DNA of 64,000 nucleotides from Comamonadaceae bacterium (GTDB lineage: Bacteria; Pseudomonadota; Gammaproteobacteria; Burkholderiales; Burkholderiaceae_C): positions 1 to 64,000 of the forward strand of contig CANFJF010000005.1 in NCBI GenBank assembly GCA_947447355.1. Reading direction: 5' to 3'. Below the pieces are notes generated by a model. That model had not been told where the DNA came from. It searched no databases and was given only the letters and a program-made list of their open reading frames with translations. A program made the position numbers and the translations under genes. Shown piece after piece: positions 57,574 through 64,000 of this stretch (positions within the stretch are counted from its first letter, which is position 1; every line of letters begins with the position of its first letter).

Positions 57574-57781
57574 ACCAGATTAAATAACCGGTGCATATGA
57601 AGCAGATCAACCCAAGGAAATTTTCCGCGTTGATCTAGTCCGAATGCACGTTGTTATTAACGGTGAAACGCTGCGCTATGGATGTAGGACAAAGGAAACT
57701 CTACGTGCCCGCCAAGTCAAGCATGTCGCTCAGTGATGAGCCTCAAGGACGAGTCCCGATGCTCATCAACAAATTAAGACC
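57574..57781. other. Intergenic region between the biosynthetic operon and the DsrE-like gene
   Basis: This 208-base gap holds the promoter and inverted repeat of the minus-strand operon. A further gttgttattaac-rich stretch (about 57650-57662) is AT-rich. No gene or RNA was recognised in the rest. Confidence 0.6.
57604..57636. promoter_or_regulatory. Nested inverted repeat overlapping the promoter of the NRPS-PKS operon
   Basis: AGATCAAC (57604-57611) and GTTGATCT (57629-57636) are perfect eight-base inverted arms; inside lies GGAAA-T-TTTCC (57616-57626). On the minus strand TTGATC within the left arm could be a -35, with TTATTT 17 bases on as a -10 and the start codon about 25 bases further. 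It is a candidate operator; no regulator gene is close by. Confidence 0.55.
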
Positions 57782-58216
57782 TTACGGCTTGATGTAGGCG
57801 TAACCTTCTCGCGCCTGCAGGCGTGCAACACGAACAACGCCGGATGGCGTGAAGTCTGCATCCAGAATGAACTTGTCTTTGCCAATCCCTCGGTTTTTGA
57901 GCGTGATTTCACAGACTTCAAAACGCACATTGCGGGCCTTCAGGGCCGACACCAAAGAGGCATAGTCGATGTTTGGATTGGCTTTGTCTTTGGCGCCTTC
58001 CAGCAAAAAATCAACGCCATCGGCATGCGTCACCACAATGATCTGCGTGTCCGGCGCTTCATCCAAATGATTGCGGATATTGCGCAGGCCCTTGGTCGCC
58101 TGTTGAGCCGAATTGTCGATGTGATAAACCACTTTGTCACCGGCGGCCTGGGCGACCGAGCAGGCCGCCAGCACAGCACAAAGAAGTAGTTTTTGAAGCA
58201 TTGAACCAGTCGACAT
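57782..58216 (-). CDS. Exported DsrE-family-like protein
   Basis: A 144-residue protein; ATG 58216 has AAGGAA upstream and gives a signal peptide (LQKLLLCAVLAACSVAQAAG). The mature part reads KVVYHIDNSAQQATKGLRNIRNHLDEAPDTQIIVVTHADGVDFLLEGAKDK..YASLVSALKARNVRFEVCEITLKNRGI, a DsrE/F-like fold with a Cys in FEVCEITL. DsrE-type proteins take part in sulfur transfer; exported ones are frequent in Burkholderiales but not characterised. It is on the same strand as the operon but has its own leader. Confidence 0.8.
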   Translation of the reverse strand: MSTGSMLQKLLLCAVLAACSVAQAAGDKVVYHIDNSAQQATKGLRNIRNHLDEAPDTQIIVVTHADGVDFLLEGAKDKANPNIDYASLVSALKARNVRFEVCEITLKNRGIGKDKFILDADFTPSGVVRVARLQAREGYAYIKP

Positions 58217-58375
58217 TTTTATTCCTTGTGTATCGCCCAAGATGGGGCCTATTGACTCAACATGACAGTCTATCGCCTCTTACTCATGGACCGGCAACCT
58301 AGGCTGAAACTGCTGAGCTTGTTCGGATATGCTCGTAGATACACACTCCTACATCCCGAATGCTGATTGTTTTTT

Positions 58376-59947
58376 ATGCGTAAATTGACCGAGTCCCACA
58401 AGCACTGGCTGATGATGGCCGCCTTGTGGTGCTTTTTGCTCTTTTTGGCGGTCCTCAGGCCAATGGCGCTACCGGACGAAGGGCGCTATGCAGAGGTGAG
58501 CCGGTGGATGCTGGTCTCCGGCGATTGGCTGGTGCCACGGCTGGACGGGCTGCCTTTCTTTCACAAACCGCCCTTGCTGCATTGGCTGCAATCCATCACT
58601 TTCGCCATCACCGGCGTGAGCGTCTGGTCTGCCCGACTGGTGCCCGCCTTGCACGCCGGCTTGATGCTGATCGGCATCTATTGGGCGACCCGCAAAATCG
58701 CTGGTGAAGCCACCGCAGGCCGATCCATTGTGATGCTCGGCAGCAGCCTGACTTTCCTGTTCGCGGGTCAGTTCATCAACCATGACATCCTCGTCGCCAC
58801 TTGGATCAGTGCCGCCATAGGCTGCTTTGCCTTTGCGTTCTCGGACAGCAAGAGCGCAGGCAAAGTGGATGCTGCCTGGGCGCGCTGGGGGTTTGTCGCT
58901 TGCGCCTTGGCCGTGTTGAGCAAAGGTTTGATTGGCCTGGTCTTGCCGGGCATGGTCATCTTCATCTGGCTGCTCTGGACTCGACAGTTCGGCAAAGTGT
59001 GGCGATTGCCTTGGCTCAGCGGGCTGTTGCTGTTTGCCGTGATTGCCTTGCCTTGGTTTGTGCTGGCGCAGCTGAAATACCCGGGCTTTTTTGACTACAT
59101 CATCATCAAGCAACACTTTGCGCGTTACACCGCCAGCACCTTCAACAGCGTGTACCCGTGGTGGTTTTACCTGATGGCCTTGGTGATCTTATTTTTTCCT
59201 TGGTTCGTCTTCAGCCTCTTACCGCTGTTGCCCAAAATACGCCGACGCTTAGCGGCGGGTCCCGACCCAGACAAATCATGGACGTCACTCTGCTGGATTT
59301 GGCTGATAAGCGTCCTCATCTTTTTCTCAGTGCCCAGCTCCAAGTTGCTGGGCTATATCTTGCCGGCCGTGCCGCCGCTAACGATGTTGGCCGCGATGGG
59401 CTGGGACAAAACCATGCTGAGGGTGACACACGCGCAACGTTGGCTTTGGGCGATCGTGGTGTTGAATTTGTCGCTCGCCTTAGTGGGTAGCCTCTTTTCC
59501 ATGAAACACACCTCAGAAGTGTTGAGTCGGGATGTGGCGGCAGTATTGGCCTGCAAGGCATCCCCCAACGACACGATTTATGCCCTAGACGCTTATCCCT
59601 ATGACTTGCCCTTCTACCTGCAAGTCAGCCAGCCTTTGGTGGTCGTCAGTGACTGGGAAACGTTGCGTGCGCAGGTTGGCGACAGTTGGCAGCGCGAGCT
59701 TTTTGAAAGCGCTGACTTCGACCCTGTCGCGGCACAGTCTTTGCAAACCCCAGCTCAGCTGGCGCAGGCGACAAATCAGCCCGGTCGCTGGCTGATTACC
59801 CGGATTGGCTTGGAAAAAAATCCAGCCACGTCAGGTTGGACGCTGGTCTTCAAAGGCATGGGTTGGATACTCTGGCGCTCAACGCCTGACGCCAGCCAAG
59901 CCCCCGCCGCGGGTTCAGTCAAAGGCTTGGCAGGCTGCGATCAATAA
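58376..59947 (+). CDS. Glycosyltransferase family 39/83 membrane protein, ArnT-like
   Basis: A 523-residue protein with about twelve helices. Early motif LPDEGRYAEVSRWMLVSGDWLVPRLDGLPFFHKPPLLHWLQ (Asp-Glu of the GT83 catalytic loop) matches ArnT and related polyprenyl-phosphate sugar transferases that modify lipid A or other lipids. ATG 58376 is chosen; TTG 58367 is possible and no clear ribosome site is seen. The sugar is unknown. Confidence 0.88.
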   Translation: MRKLTESHKHWLMMAALWCFLLFLAVLRPMALPDEGRYAEVSRWMLVSGDWLVPRLDGLPFFHKPPLLHWLQSITFAITGVSVWSARLVPALHAGLMLIGIYWATRKIAGEATAGRSIVMLGSSLTFLFAGQFINHDILVATWISAAIGCFAFAFSDSKSAGKVDAAWARWGFVACALAVLSKGLIGLVLPGMVIFIWLLWTRQFGKVWRLPWLSGLLLFAVIALPWFVLAQLKYPGFFDYIIIKQHFARYTASTFNSVYPWWFYLMALVILFFPWFVFSLLPLLPKIRRRLAAGPDPDKSWTSLCWIWLISVLIFFSVPSSKLLGYILPAVPPLTMLAAMGWDKTMLRVTHAQRWLWAIVVLNLSLALVGSLFSMKHTSEVLSRDVAAVLACKASPNDTIYALDAYPYDLPFYLQVSQPLVVVSDWETLRAQVGDSWQRELFESADFDPVAAQSLQTPAQLAQATNQPGRWLITRIGLEKNPATSGWTLVFKGMGWILWRSTPDASQAPAAGSVKGLAGCDQ

Positions 59948-60035
59948 GGGCAAACCCCAGTTCGCCACGACATCAAGCCGGTTTACTTTTAGACATCAAC
60001 TTACCTCACCCTTTTTAACTTTGCGAGGCCTTCTG

Positions 60036-60443
60036 ATGCCGATGAAGAAACACAACCCATCCACGATGGCTCTGCCAGCCGGCGCTTACTCCAATGGGAT
60101 ATCTGCGCCGGGTAGCGGCCGCTGGCTGCACATTGCGGGCCAAGTAGGGATAGCCGCGGATGGCGAACTGCCAGAGGACTTCGAACAACAAGCCCATGTG
60201 GTCTGGTCAAATCTGCTGGCCGTTTTAGCAGATGCAGACATGACAGTCGCCAACCTGGTGAAGGTGAATCATTTTTTGGTGCGACCTAATGACATGCCGG
60301 CCTATGCCACCGTGCGCGCCGGCTATTTGCTGGATGCACGACCGGCTTCAACGGTGCTGATTGTTCAGGCCTTGGCCAAGCCTCAGTGGTTGGTAGAAGT
60401 CGACGCGGTGGCTTGGAAGTCGGACGGACAAGAGGCGGCATGA
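60036..60443 (+). CDS. RidA family protein
   Basis: A 135-residue protein starting at ATG 60036 with GAGG upstream. It shows LPAGAYSNGISAPGSGRWLHIAGQVGI, then LADADMTVANLVKVNHFL and LLDARPASTVLIVQALAKPQWLVEVDAVAW. The catalytic Arg of RidA (RPAST-like here in ARPAST) is present. RidA proteins clear reactive enamines. An open frame upstream to 59805 overlaps the glycosyltransferase and is not used. Confidence 0.9.
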   Translation: MPMKKHNPSTMALPAGAYSNGISAPGSGRWLHIAGQVGIAADGELPEDFEQQAHVVWSNLLAVLADADMTVANLVKVNHFLVRPNDMPAYATVRAGYLLDARPASTVLIVQALAKPQWLVEVDAVAWKSDGQEAA

Positions 60444-60478
60444 GATTACCCTGCTCAGGGCGACGGCAAAACCTCTGA

Positions 60479-61081
60479 TCAGGATTTTCTAACTTGGGGT
60501 TTTCCCCCGAGACCCATCCGGTATGCCTCTAACTTAGCCTCATAGTCGGCAGCATCGCCGTAGTTCAAAAAGCGCTTGTAACGAGCATGTGTCCCCAAGA
60601 CTTTGTGCGCGTGTTTGATAGGGCAGAAATATTCTTCAGTTCGCGCCAGAATTTCGGCCATGTAGCCCATGAGCCCATTGCCATATTCGCAATAAGTGCA
60701 GTGAAATTTCTCAATGAAATTGAGATAGTGCAGTTGGTGCCGATCGAACACGATGTAGTCGGCGCGTTTGACTTTGACCACGCCATAGACGGGAAAGCAA
60801 ATCCATTGGTAAAGAGTGACGCACAAGTCGAGCATCATCAGCGGAAAGATCATGGCGTAGATGACAGGCCCGGTGATCAGATTCTGGGGACGGTTGGTCA
60901 CCACCCACCGGAAAAAACCGGTCTTTAGCTTTTTGTGGGCCGCCTTGACTGAGCTTTCAAACTCAACGCGCTTGCCTTTGATCTCAAAAAAAATCTTGCT
61001 TTCTTGCTCATGGATGGCCGTGCGAAGTTCATCCTCCAACTCGGCCATTTTCGCCATCAGCTGAATTACTTTGTCGTTCAT
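60479..61081 (-). CDS. Conserved hypothetical membrane protein
   Basis: I do not recognise this family. The 200-residue protein has a charged N-terminal coiled-coil-like stretch (LMAKMAELEDELRTAIHEQESK), one or two hydrophobic segments (LITGPVIYAMIFPLMMLDLCVTLYQWICFPVYGVV) and a Cys-rich part CTYCEYGNGLMGYMAEI followed by EEYFCPIKHAHKVLGTHARY, which could bind metal through C-x2-C, C and H. It is flanked by RidA and a catabolic cluster. Confidence 0.7.
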   Translation of the reverse strand: MNDKVIQLMAKMAELEDELRTAIHEQESKIFFEIKGKRVEFESSVKAAHKKLKTGFFRWVVTNRPQNLITGPVIYAMIFPLMMLDLCVTLYQWICFPVYGVVKVKRADYIVFDRHQLHYLNFIEKFHCTYCEYGNGLMGYMAEILARTEEYFCPIKHAHKVLGTHARYKRFLNYGDAADYEAKLEAYRMGLGGKPQVRKS

Positions 61082-61115
61082 AGGAGTCCAACGGTATGTG
61101 AATAGTCAGCCTATC

Positions 61116-61214
61116 TTAGGTCTTGACCGCGTACCACTTGGGCCAGGGGTACTCGTCAATGGGCTCAATCAGGACGCAACATCCGCTGTCGATAAATTTG
61201 GCTTTGGCACCCAC
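61116..61214 (-). pseudogene. Short frame that reads like a protein C-terminus (possible remnant)
   Basis: From GTG 61214 a 32-residue frame ends YPWPKWYAVKT. Its composition (FIDSGCCVLIEPIDEYPWPKW) differs from the Arg/Ala-rich shadows elsewhere, so it may be the end of a broken gene or a very small protein. No ribosome site is seen and the upstream bases do not extend it convincingly. The rest of the 180-base gap (61082-61261) holds nothing I can name. Confidence 0.25.
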
Positions 61215-61261
61215 AATCCGAGACCTTAGACCGCCCCCTAAGCTGTGCTCACTGTGGGTCC

Positions 61262-62041
61262 TTAAACGCCGATGGTGTATCCCCCGTTGGCAGACAAATG
61301 TTGCCCCGTGATGTAAGACGCTGCGTCTGACAGCAGAAAGCACACAGGTCTAGCCACTTCCTCTGGCGAAGCCCAGCGCCCTAACGGTATTTGGGCGAGA
61401 TAGGTATCGGCAAATTTCTCGCTTCGAATGGTCTCGGTCATGGGTGTGGCCACCATCCCAAAGCTCACTGTATTGACGCGTAAGTTGTACTTGGCCCATT
61501 CTCTCGCAGCACTCATGGTCAGACCTAAAAGCCCCGCCTTGGCAGCCCCGTAATTGATCTGACCAATGGTTCCGCGCCGACCGGCATCAGACGAAATATT
61601 GACGATGGCGCCGGGAGCTTTGTCACCCGCCCTTGATCGAAAAAGCATATGACGACCAACAGCCTGAAGAAAATAAAACGACCCGGACAAATGGACGTCT
61701 ATCACTTGCTGCCAATCCTCTTTTTTCATTTTCTCGATCATGGCTGGGCGAATAATGCCGGCGTTATTCACAAGACCGTGGACGGCACCAAACTGGGCAA
61801 TGGCTTGATCCACCGCGCGTTGTGCAAATTCAGCGTCCGCCACACTGCCGACGACAGGCAGCAATCTGTCCTTCCCCACTTCATCCCGAAAAGCTTCCAA
61901 AGCGCCCGCATTCAAATCAACGGCGGTGACAGTCGCGCCGAGTGACAAGGCCAATTCAGAAATTGCGCGACCGATTCCCTGCGCTGCGCCTGTGACCAAA
62001 ATACATTTTCCAACCAGTGAGTTCGTTTCATCAGTCATCAT
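61262..62041 (-). CDS. SDR family dehydrogenase (FabG-like)
   Basis: A 259-residue classical short-chain dehydrogenase: VTGAAQGIGRA for cofactor, NNAG, catalytic Ser of VNISSDAGRRG and YGAAKAG (YxxxK). It likely oxidises a hydroxyacyl-CoA or similar in the cluster it ends. The gene before it, the thiolase-like gene, is nine bases upstream. Confidence 0.9.
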   Translation of the reverse strand: MMTDETNSLVGKCILVTGAAQGIGRAISELALSLGATVTAVDLNAGALEAFRDEVGKDRLLPVVGSVADAEFAQRAVDQAIAQFGAVHGLVNNAGIIRPAMIEKMKKEDWQQVIDVHLSGSFYFLQAVGRHMLFRSRAGDKAPGAIVNISSDAGRRGTIGQINYGAAKAGLLGLTMSAAREWAKYNLRVNTVSFGMVATPMTETIRSEKFADTYLAQIPLGRWASPEEVARPVCFLLSDAASYITGQHLSANGGYTIGV

Positions 62042-62050
62042 TTTTCTTCC

Positions 62051-63202
62051 TCATACTGTTTCTTCTGTTCCGAGAATGACGGTCGCTTGGTGCGACAGTT
62101 CCCCGCCATTGCCGTGTGCAACAGCCAGCTTGGCATTGGCAACTTGCCGCGCTCCAGCCACCCCTGTCAGCTGTTGCGTGGCCTCTACGAGAGTGAACAA
62201 TCCGTACATGCCAGGATGAACGCAAGAAAGGCCACCGCCATTCGTATTGACTGGCAATTCACCACCGGGCGCAATGCGGCCATTCTCGACAAAAGAGCCG
62301 CCTTCGCCTTTTTTGCAGAAGCCCAAGTCTTCTAAAAACAAAATAGTGTTGATCGTGAATGCGTCATAGAGCTCGACCACATCAATATCAGCGGGCTTGA
62401 CCCCTGCTTGTGCAAAAGCGCGGGGGCCTGATGCTGCAGCAGCCGTCGTGGTGAGACTGGGCATTGACGATATCGCCAGATGTGTCGTGGACTCAGCGGC
62501 ACCCAGCACATACACCGGCTTGCTACTCAAGTCTTTGGCCCTGTCTGCACGGACCATCACGATGGCGGCTCCTCCATCCGTGAGCAAACAGCAATCCCTG
62601 ACGCCAAACGGATCCGAGATCATCCTGGAGCCCATGTAGTCTTCCATCGACAGAGGTTCCCGCATCACAGCGTCTGGATTCAACATGGCCCATTGACGCG
62701 CAGCCAGTGCAACAGCGCCGAGCTGATCCTTGCGCGTGCCAAACTCGTGCATATGACGTGCTGCTGCCAACGCATAGGCAGAAATCGGTCGCAGCGGTTT
62801 GTAGGGCGCCTCGTAAGGGCTGGCCCGCATACTGCTGACAAGTTTGCCGGCGCCAGAGCGCTGGTTGCTGCCGTAAGCGATCAACGCAACATTGCATTGT
62901 CCCGTTGTCAGCGCCAGCGCTGCCATCAGCACATAAGTCTGAAAAGACGAACCGCCGGTTCTGTTGTTGTCTGTTATTTTTGGACGAATACCGAGGTATT
63001 CCGATAAAGACAGGCCTGATAAAAACTCATCGGGCAAGGCCACAAAAACGCCGTCCACATCTTCTGGTTTCAGGTGAGCTGCGGCGAGGGCGCGAACAGA
63101 AGCATGAACAGCAATGTCCATGGAGCTGAGTCCAGGCGCCTGTCCCATGCCGTACGTTGCCGCACCCACAATCGCGGCTTTGGCTCGTGGAAAAGTATCC
63201 AT
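62051..63202 (-). CDS. Thiolase-like protein, Ltp2 (aldolase) type, catalytic Cys replaced by Ser
   Basis: A 383-residue thiolase-fold protein. Where thiolases have the nucleophile Cys it reads RTGGSSFQTYVLMAALAL. The C-terminal VELYDAFTINTILFLEDLGFCKKGEGGSFV and NTNGGGLSCVHPGMYG are those of SCP2/Ltp2 proteins. Ltp2-type members do retro-aldol cleavage of steroid side-chain CoA thioesters, together with a DUF35 protein; the next gene upstream is a DUF35 protein. Thiolysis is therefore less likely than carbon-carbon lyase action. The substrate is unknown. Confidence 0.85.
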   Translation of the reverse strand: MDTFPRAKAAIVGAATYGMGQAPGLSSMDIAVHASVRALAAAHLKPEDVDGVFVALPDEFLSGLSLSEYLGIRPKITDNNRTGGSSFQTYVLMAALALTTGQCNVALIAYGSNQRSGAGKLVSSMRASPYEAPYKPLRPISAYALAAARHMHEFGTRKDQLGAVALAARQWAMLNPDAVMREPLSMEDYMGSRMISDPFGVRDCCLLTDGGAAIVMVRADRAKDLSSKPVYVLGAAESTTHLAISSMPSLTTTAAAASGPRAFAQAGVKPADIDVVELYDAFTINTILFLEDLGFCKKGEGGSFVENGRIAPGGELPVNTNGGGLSCVHPGMYGLFTLVEATQQLTGVAGARQVANAKLAVAHGNGGELSHQATVILGTEETV

Positions 63203-63231
63203 ATGTGTCGTTCCTAAAATTGACGCTGGCG

Positions 63232-63609
63232 TTAGCTGGCTTGATGAATGGTGGTTGGAACAAAGACAACAAGGGGGCTGCCACCCTCCTGAATAATGCG
63301 AGCCTCGACACTCATGCCAATCCGAACTTCTGCCGCCGGCGATCCGTCAACACGGCTCATCATCCGGGGACCCTCTTCAAGATCAACCAGAACCACGTTG
63401 TAATCGGCGGCAGGAGGCCTCTGCCGCACGATCGTTGCCGAGTACACGCTGCCGCGTCCCGAGGCTTTGACCCACTCTAAATCTGTATCCCCGGTCAGGG
63501 GTTCGGCCACTCTCGGGTAGAAAATAAATTTCCCACTGGCTTTGGCACGCAGCAACATGAATTCGCCTTGAGCGAGATAGTCGGCATATTGTTTTTCTGG
63601 ATGAATCAT
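63232..63609 (-). CDS. DUF35 (OB-fold) protein, partner of the thiolase-like protein
   Basis: A 125-residue protein with the DUF35 pattern: an N-terminal helix (YADYLAQGEFMLLRAKASGKFIFYPRV), then GRGSVYSATIVRQRPPA, YNVVLVDLEEGPRMMSRV and a C-terminal VVFVPTT. The Cys that form the zinc ribbon in many members are absent (no CxxC before YPR). It is 29 bases from the thiolase-like gene and cotranscribed with it. Confidence 0.85.
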   Translation of the reverse strand: MIHPEKQYADYLAQGEFMLLRAKASGKFIFYPRVAEPLTGDTDLEWVKASGRGSVYSATIVRQRPPAADYNVVLVDLEEGPRMMSRVDGSPAAEVRIGMSVEARIIQEGGSPLVVFVPTTIHQAS

Positions 63610-63646
63610 GGTGATGTAGTCGGTTGATGGATGGACGTTCCAAACG

Positions 63647-64000
63647 TTATTGCATGGTGATATTGCCGCTCTTGATCACTTTTTGCCAAGTGATGAAGTC
63701 GTTACTGACCACTTTGCGAAAGCCTTCAAGATCGCCACCCATGGGTGTCAACCCCAAGGTTTGCAGCTTGGCGGAAAAATCTGGATCCTTGATGATTTCG
63801 CTGGCTTCTGCATTTAAACGTTGCGCAATGCTGGCTGGCGTTCCTGCCGGCGCGAAAATCGCATACCAGCCACTCACTTCAAAGCCTGCCAGCCCGGATT
63901 CGTTCAAGGTGGGGATGTCAGGGGCGCCATCCCAGCGCGTTGGATTGCTCATCCCGATTGCTTTTAGCTTTCCGGATTTGATGTGCGGGTACGCGGTGAC
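63647..64000 (-). CDS. Bug-type tripartite tricarboxylate receptor, 5' part outside window
   Basis: The C-terminal 117 residues of a Bug binding protein, open to the window end. YPHIKSGKLKAIG, TRWDGAPDIPTLNESGLAGFEVSGWYAIFAPAGTPASIAQRLNAE and DFSAKLQTLGLTPMGGDLEGF are diagnostic. It is 37 bases upstream of the DUF35 gene and probably supplies the substrate taken up for this cluster. Confidence 0.9.
   Translation of the reverse strand, partial: VTAYPHIKSGKLKAIGMSNPTRWDGAPDIPTLNESGLAGFEVSGWYAIFAPAGTPASIAQRLNAEASEIIKDPDFSAKLQTLGLTPMGGDLEGFRKVVSNDFITWQKVIKSGNITMQ

Noticed and set aside
57650..57700. A second promoter for the DsrE-like gene within the operon gap
   Set aside because: The DsrE-like gene is transcribed from the other side (starts at 58216), so signals here cannot serve it.
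59805..60035. N-terminal extension of the RidA frame
   Set aside because: It overlaps the glycosyltransferase end in another frame; RidA homology begins after ATG 60036, which has its own GAGG.
1..64000. tRNA/rRNA genes, CRISPR arrays, insertion sequences, integrases
   Set aside because: Gaps between genes were read for cloverleafs, spaced direct repeats and transposase frames; none was seen.

Overview
The window looks like chromosomal DNA of a betaproteobacterium of the order Burkholderiales, most likely the family Comamonadaceae (Rhodoferax/Polaromonas-like). This rests on gene order and families: polA next to a small DUF2782-like gene, thrB, a BPSS1780-type membrane protein and cysM; rpsP-rimM-trmD-rplS; pcm-rhodanese-tolC facing waaA; Bug-type tripartite tricarboxylate receptors; and a PiT/DUF47 phosphate pair. 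No rRNA, tRNA, CRISPR array, insertion sequence or phage gene was seen. Genus is inference; no search was run.

Layout. 1-3 kb: a 3-mercaptopyruvate sulfurtransferase cut by the window edge and carrying an in-frame palindromic repeat, a GIY-YIG protein, a ZIP metal transporter and a dienelactone hydrolase. 3-13 kb: housekeeping (polA, thrB, cysM, a UvrD/Rep helicase, guaC). 13-19 kb: a catabolic-looking region with a GntR regulator behind a strong palindromic operator, a phytanoyl-CoA-dioxygenase-like enzyme, a SAF-domain dehydrogenase, two alpha/beta hydrolases and a Bug receptor. 19-31 kb: RNA metabolism and translation (DEAD-box helicase, orn, rsgA, rpsP operon) with an M48 protease, a pterin dehydratase, Nudix, GNAT and phosphate transport. 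31-38 kb: a ZnuD-like TonB receptor with a DUF2946-like partner, msrA, a LysR regulator divergent from glutaryl-CoA dehydrogenase, and a TetR regulator with its operator. 38-45.7 kb: envelope and sugar genes (pcm, rhodanese, tolC, waaA, phosphomannomutase), ogt and an EamA exporter.

The most unusual part is 45.65-57.6 kb: a compact three-gene operon on the minus strand encoding a phosphopantetheinyl transferase, a one-module NRPS and a one-module PKS. The NRPS has an N-terminal formyltransferase domain, a truncated condensation-like segment, an adenylation domain whose pocket reads as glycine and which is split by a luciferase-like flavin monooxygenase, and a carrier domain. The PKS is KS-AT-KR-DH-ACP-TE. 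By domain logic the line would load glycine, formylate it, oxidise it, add one malonate-type unit, reduce and dehydrate it, and release a very small acid or lactone/lactam. The product is not known to me. A nested inverted repeat overlaps the putative promoter of the operon.

57.8-64 kb: a secreted DsrE-like protein, an ArnT-like glycosyltransferase, a RidA protein, an unrecognised membrane protein, and a minus-strand catabolic cluster (Bug receptor, DUF35 protein, thiolase-like protein with Ser in place of the catalytic Cys, SDR dehydrogenase) that resembles the Ltp2/DUF35 aldolase pairing. The Bug receptor runs off the window end.
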